This document shows positions 62,078-64,000 of a stretch of 64,000 nt of DNA, piece by piece. Under the pieces are notes generated by a model. It was not told where the DNA came from. It did not search any database and saw nothing but the letters and a program-made list of their open reading frames with translations. Origin of the DNA: an uncultured Chitinophagales bacterium (GTDB taxonomy: Bacteria > Bacteroidota > Bacteroidia > Chitinophagales > UBA2359); contig CALBCY010000171.1 of the NCBI GenBank assembly GCA_937927195.1, forward strand, positions 20,803 to 84,802. The letters are read 5' to 3'. The translations under genes and the position numbers were made by a program. The first letter of the stretch is position 1. Each line of letters opens with the position of its first letter.

Positions 62078-63034
62078 TTATTCAGAAAAGTCGTATTCTC
62101 CAATATTGGCGTATTTGTCGATTCTGAGGTCAATTCTTTCTTCAGAATCCAATTTTTTCAGCTCTTTTAATTCTTTAATTATTCGTTGTTTAATGAATTG
62201 GGCCATTTTTTCTGGATCGTGATGTGCTCCACCGTCTGGTTCTTCAATTATTCCATCCACAATACCAAAGCCTGTCATGTCCTTTGCTGTCAACTTTAGT
62301 TGTTCTGCAGCTATTTCTTTGAATTCCCAGCTTCTCCACAATATTGAGGAGCAGGATTCTGGTGAAATAACTGAATACCAAGTATTTTCCAGCATCAAAA
62401 TTTTATCGCCCAAACCGATTCCCAATGCTCCACCAGAAGCACCTTCACCAATAACAATGCAAAGGATAGGCACCTTTAATTGGCTCATTTCGAACAAATT
62501 TCTGGCAATGGCTTCTGCTTGACCTCTTTCTTCTGCTTCAATTCCTGGATATGCCCCAGGAGTATCAATGAAACAGACAATTGGCTTGTCAAATTTTTCT
62601 GCCAATTTCATCAGTCTTAATGCCTTTCTATAGCCTTCTGGATTGGGCATTCCAAAGTTCCTGTATTGTCGAGTTTTGGAATTGCTGCCTTTTTGGTGTC
62701 CGATAAACATGACGGTTTCACCATCTAAAGAGCCAAAGCCACCGACGATTGCTTTGTCATCGCCGAAGTTTCTGTCTCCATGTAGTTCAGTAAATTTGTC
62801 GCAGATTTGGCTCAGGTAGAAAAGCGTGTAAGGTCTTTCAGGATGGCGAGACAATTGAACCCGTTGCCAGCCATTGAGGTCCTTGTATATATTTTTGCGA
62901 GTATTTTCAATCTGATGCTCTATGTCCGTAATTCTATCAGAGACGTCCAACGACTTGGACTTGCCAATTCGTTGCCATTTTTCGATCTGATCATACAGAT
63001 CCAACAGTGGTTTTTCGAAATCCAGGAAAATCAT
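62078..63034 (-). CDS. accA: acetyl-CoA carboxylase carboxyltransferase subunit alpha
   Basis: This subunit transfers the carboxyl group from carboxybiotin to acetyl-CoA, the first step of fatty-acid synthesis, together with AccD. The 318-residue protein has the family words [67 protein letters not shown] and [12 protein letters not shown]. The N-terminal helices (residues 1-60) match the usual AccA start [15 protein letters not shown]. AccD is not in this window. The start codon fits a promoter word at 63101-63094. Confidence 0.96.
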   Translation of the reverse strand: MIFLDFEKPLLDLYDQIEKWQRIGKSKSLDVSDRITDIEHQIENTRKNIYKDLNGWQRVQLSRHPERPYTLFYLSQICDKFTELHGDRNFGDDKAIVGGFGSLDGETVMFIGHQKGSNSKTRQYRNFGMPNPEGYRKALRLMKLAEKFDKPIVCFIDTPGAYPGIEAEERGQAEAIARNLFEMSQLKVPILCIVIGEGASGGALGIGLGDKILMLENTWYSVISPESCSSILWRSWEFKEIAAEQLKLTAKDMTGFGIVDGIIEEPDGGAHHDPEKMAQFIKQRIIKELKELKKLDSEERIDLRIDKYANIGEYDFSE

Positions 63035-63387
63035 TTAGCGGGTTTTATTTTCTCAATAATGAGCTACAGTGGGGTCTACGGCTCACTTAAAATCAAAAAT
63101 ACAATTTATACGGGATATTAATTGGTTTGAAAAAAAATAAACCTGTTAATATCGGCTAAGAGGGAGTTCTGGTTACTTAATTCAACTATTGCATGGTGTA
63201 ATTTTAGAGTTAAATTAAATTACTTGCATAGGTGATGAAACTGTTCTGAAATACCAACGTATATTAGCTTGATTTTAATGTGCAGAGGTGTGTTAAAAGG
63301 GGCAAGAAAAAAAAGATTAAAATAATTATTCATTTTCTTGTTTTGAATAAAAAAGATAATATCTTTGCATTGCTTTTAAAGAAAAAT
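63035..63387. promoter_or_regulatory. divergent spacer with accA and tRNA-Asp promoters
   Basis: On the minus strand TATTTTTG (63101-63094) is a candidate -7 element for accA, with about 50 bases of leader. On the plus strand TTG (63338-63340), a 19-base spacer and TATCTTTG (63360-63367) form a complete promoter for tRNA-Asp. The remaining 230 bp hold nothing I can name. Confidence 0.65.
63338..63367 (+). promoter_or_regulatory. promoter of the tRNA-Asp/tRNA-Thr unit
   Basis: TTG at 63338-63340, a spacer of 19 bases and TATCTTTG (TAnnTTTG) at 63360-63367 match the Bacteroidota consensus exactly. The predicted start near 63374 is about 14 bases before the tRNA-Asp 5' end. Confidence 0.75.
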
Positions 63388-63464
63388 GGTCTGGTAGTTC
63401 AGTTGGTTAGAATACCTGCCTGTCACGCAGGGGGTCGCGAGTTCGAGTCTCGTCCAGACCGCCA
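63388..63464 (+). tRNA. tRNA-Asp(GUC), CCA encoded
   Basis: Acceptor GGTCTGG (63388-63394) pairs with CCAGACC (63454-63460). The D-arm with AGTTGGTT, the anticodon arm CCTGC-CTGTCAC-GCAGG (anticodon GTC) and the T-arm CGCGA-GTTCGAG-TCTCG region are normal. Discriminator G and CCA are encoded (63461-63464). It is followed 42 bases later by tRNA-Thr, so the two form one transcript. Confidence 0.96.
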
Positions 63465-63506
63465 CAAGTCCCAAGAATATTGGGGCTTTTTCTTTCTAAA
63501 AGTGTT

Positions 63507-63580
63507 GCCGATGTAGCTCAGTTGGCCAGAGCAGCTGATTTGTAATCAGCGGGTCGGCGGTTCGAATCCGTCCATCGGCT
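63507..63580 (+). tRNA. tRNA-Thr(UGU)
   Basis: Acceptor GCCGATG (63507-63513) pairs with CATCGGC (63573-63579). The anticodon arm GCTGA-TTTGTAA-TCAGC gives anticodon TGT. The D-loop has AGTTGGCC and the T-arm GGCGG-TTCGAAT-CCGTC. CCA is not encoded. It lies directly before a terminator, ending the two-tRNA unit. Confidence 0.95.
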
Positions 63581-63582
63581 CT

Positions 63583-63619
63583 AAAAAGCCGCACAATCTA
63601 AATGATTGTGCGGCTTTTT
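63583..63619 (+). terminator. intrinsic terminator after the tRNA pair
   Basis: AAAAAGCCGCACAATC (63583-63598) and GATTGTGCGGCTTTTT (63604-63619) are perfect inverted repeats with a 5-base loop. The stem carries A5 on one side and T5 on the other, so it works in both directions and could also end the minus-strand fragment beyond it. Confidence 0.92.
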
Positions 63620-63728
63620 GTTTTTTATAATCAGCAAGCGAATAAATTTCAATTTCGTTCAATCTTTTGGTGATCGTTGTTCCTATGTTTTTTGCTTCTT
63701 CAATTGGCCGGTCTATAGTCGTATTCAT
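63620..63728 (-). pseudogene. truncated TfoX C-terminal-like fragment
   Basis: Starting ATG at 63728 the protein reads NIGTTITKRLNEIEIYSLADYKK, the helix-hairpin-helix opening of TfoX/Sxy C-terminal-type proteins, where about 70-90 residues would be expected. After about 35 residues the frame enters the terminator stem and tRNA-Thr and continues to 63546 with unrelated residues. The 3' half of the gene has been lost, most likely by a deletion or a tRNA-side rearrangement. It starts 2 bases after the stop of the VOC gene on the same strand. Confidence 0.6.
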
Positions 63729-63730
63729 GA

Positions 63731-64000
63731 TTAAGTATTTTCTGGTTGAGTGTATTTAACGATGTCTATTCCTATTCCATTTGGATCTTCTATAGCGAAA
63801 TGTCGGTCGCCCCAAGGTTCTGTTCTCAGTTCGACTTTTATCTCAACTCCTTTTTTGATAAGTTCTGCATAAAGCGAATCAAGGTCATCTACCTCAATGG
63901 TTAAATACATTCCTTTGCCCTCGAAAGGTGCGTGAAAAAATGCTTGTTGCGTCGGGTGATTGGGTAGAAGAAAGGAAAGTTCTGATTCTTCGTTTGGTGT
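63731..64000 (-). CDS. VOC-family (glyoxalase-like) protein, 3' part (5' end outside window)
   Basis: The last 89 residues are present. They read FHAPFEGKGMYLTIEVDDLDSLYAELIKKGVEIKVEL, then EPWGDRHFAIEDPNGIGIDIV, the second half of a VOC (vicinal oxygen chelate) domain. The words DRHFAIEDPNG are the usual end strand carrying a metal ligand. The fold is shared by glyoxalases, extradiol dioxygenases and antibiotic-resistance proteins, so the reaction is open. Stop TAA at 63733-63731; a TfoX-type fragment follows 2 bases later on the same strand. Confidence 0.85.
   Translation of the reverse strand, partial: TPNEESELSFLLPNHPTQQAFFHAPFEGKGMYLTIEVDDLDSLYAELIKKGVEIKVELRTEPWGDRHFAIEDPNGIGIDIVKYTQPENT

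Noticed and set aside
63280..63516. 78-aa plus-strand frame crossing tRNA-Asp
   Set aside because: Most of it is tRNA sequence; the residues ESRPDRHKSQ derive from the T-arm and 3' end of the tRNA.

Overview
The window is a chromosomal segment of an AT-rich, Gram-negative Bacteroidota bacterium, most likely of the Saprospirales/Cytophagales/Flavobacteriia type. This placement is inferred from several signs seen in the sequence. Promoters carry the Bacteroidota -7 motif TAnnTTTG (for example TTTG-N19-TATTTTTG before trmB and TTG-N19-TATCTTTG before tRNA-Asp). There is a secreted protein with a type IX secretion C-terminal sorting domain. hemC and hemD are fused. Lipoproteins and signal-peptide proteins are abundant, as are WG-repeat proteins. 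The gene order coaX - outer-membrane protein - TPR proteins - lptC and the pair dapA - DUF6913-like are familiar from this phylum. Nothing indicates a phage, plasmid or genomic island: the window is mostly housekeeping and envelope genes separated by unusually repeat-rich spacers.

Layout. 0-4 kb: tail of a GNAT acetyltransferase, two unrecognised envelope proteins and a membrane histidine kinase. 4-5.3 kb: an odd tRNA-Ser(UGA) with tandem remnants of its own 3' half, a 135-bp inverted-repeat element, and trmB. 5.5-10.7 kb: three tandem glucosaminidase/LysM cell-wall hydrolases. 11-19 kb: TruC-like pseudouridine synthase, M61 peptidase, CIA30 protein, two tandem cyclophilins, a small conserved protein and a PpiD-like foldase. 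19-32 kb: cysS, glutaminyl cyclase-like M28 protein overlapping a second pseudouridine synthase, WG-repeat protein, alpha/beta hydrolase, hemCD, pcm, phosphohexomutase and a second WG-repeat protein. 32-39 kb: a T9SS cargo protein, an unknown lipoprotein, two tandem S41 proteases and a 390-bp imperfect palindrome. 39-46 kb: DUF1801, PaaN-type aldehyde dehydrogenase, L,D-transpeptidase, two little-known proteins and DUF1015. 45-53 kb: coaX, an outer-membrane barrel, two paralogous TPR proteins, lptC, ybjQ and an SDR-like protein. 53-64 kb: DUF3179, polyprenyl synthase, O-methyltransferase, DinB, two thioredoxin-like proteins, riboflavin synthase, a LEA-type lipoprotein, dapA, DUF6913-like, accA, tRNA-Asp, tRNA-Thr, a truncated TfoX-type fragment and the end of a VOC protein.

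Functionally the window is dominated by envelope biology. It encodes peptidoglycan remodelling (three glucosaminidases and an L,D-transpeptidase; DapA also feeds diaminopimelate synthesis), periplasmic folding and proteolysis (two cyclophilins, a PpiD-like protein, two S41 proteases, M61, thioredoxin-like proteins), LPS export (LptC) and many lipoproteins. Around these lie cofactor and central biosynthesis genes (hemCD, coaX, riboflavin synthase, dapA, accA) and translation genes (cysS, trmB, two TruC/RluA-like enzymes, three tRNAs).

The most unusual material is non-coding: a 390-bp palindromic element after the S41 pair, a 135-bp element with near-identical terminal inverted repeats before trmB, a repeat of about 170-190 bp present at 24 kb and 56 kb, a terminator apparently built from duplicated tRNA-Ser 3' ends, a heptanucleotide TTTTGCC array before lptC, and small families of dispersed words. 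I found no CRISPR array, insertion sequence, defence locus or biosynthetic cluster. All calls come from reading the sequence; no database search was run.
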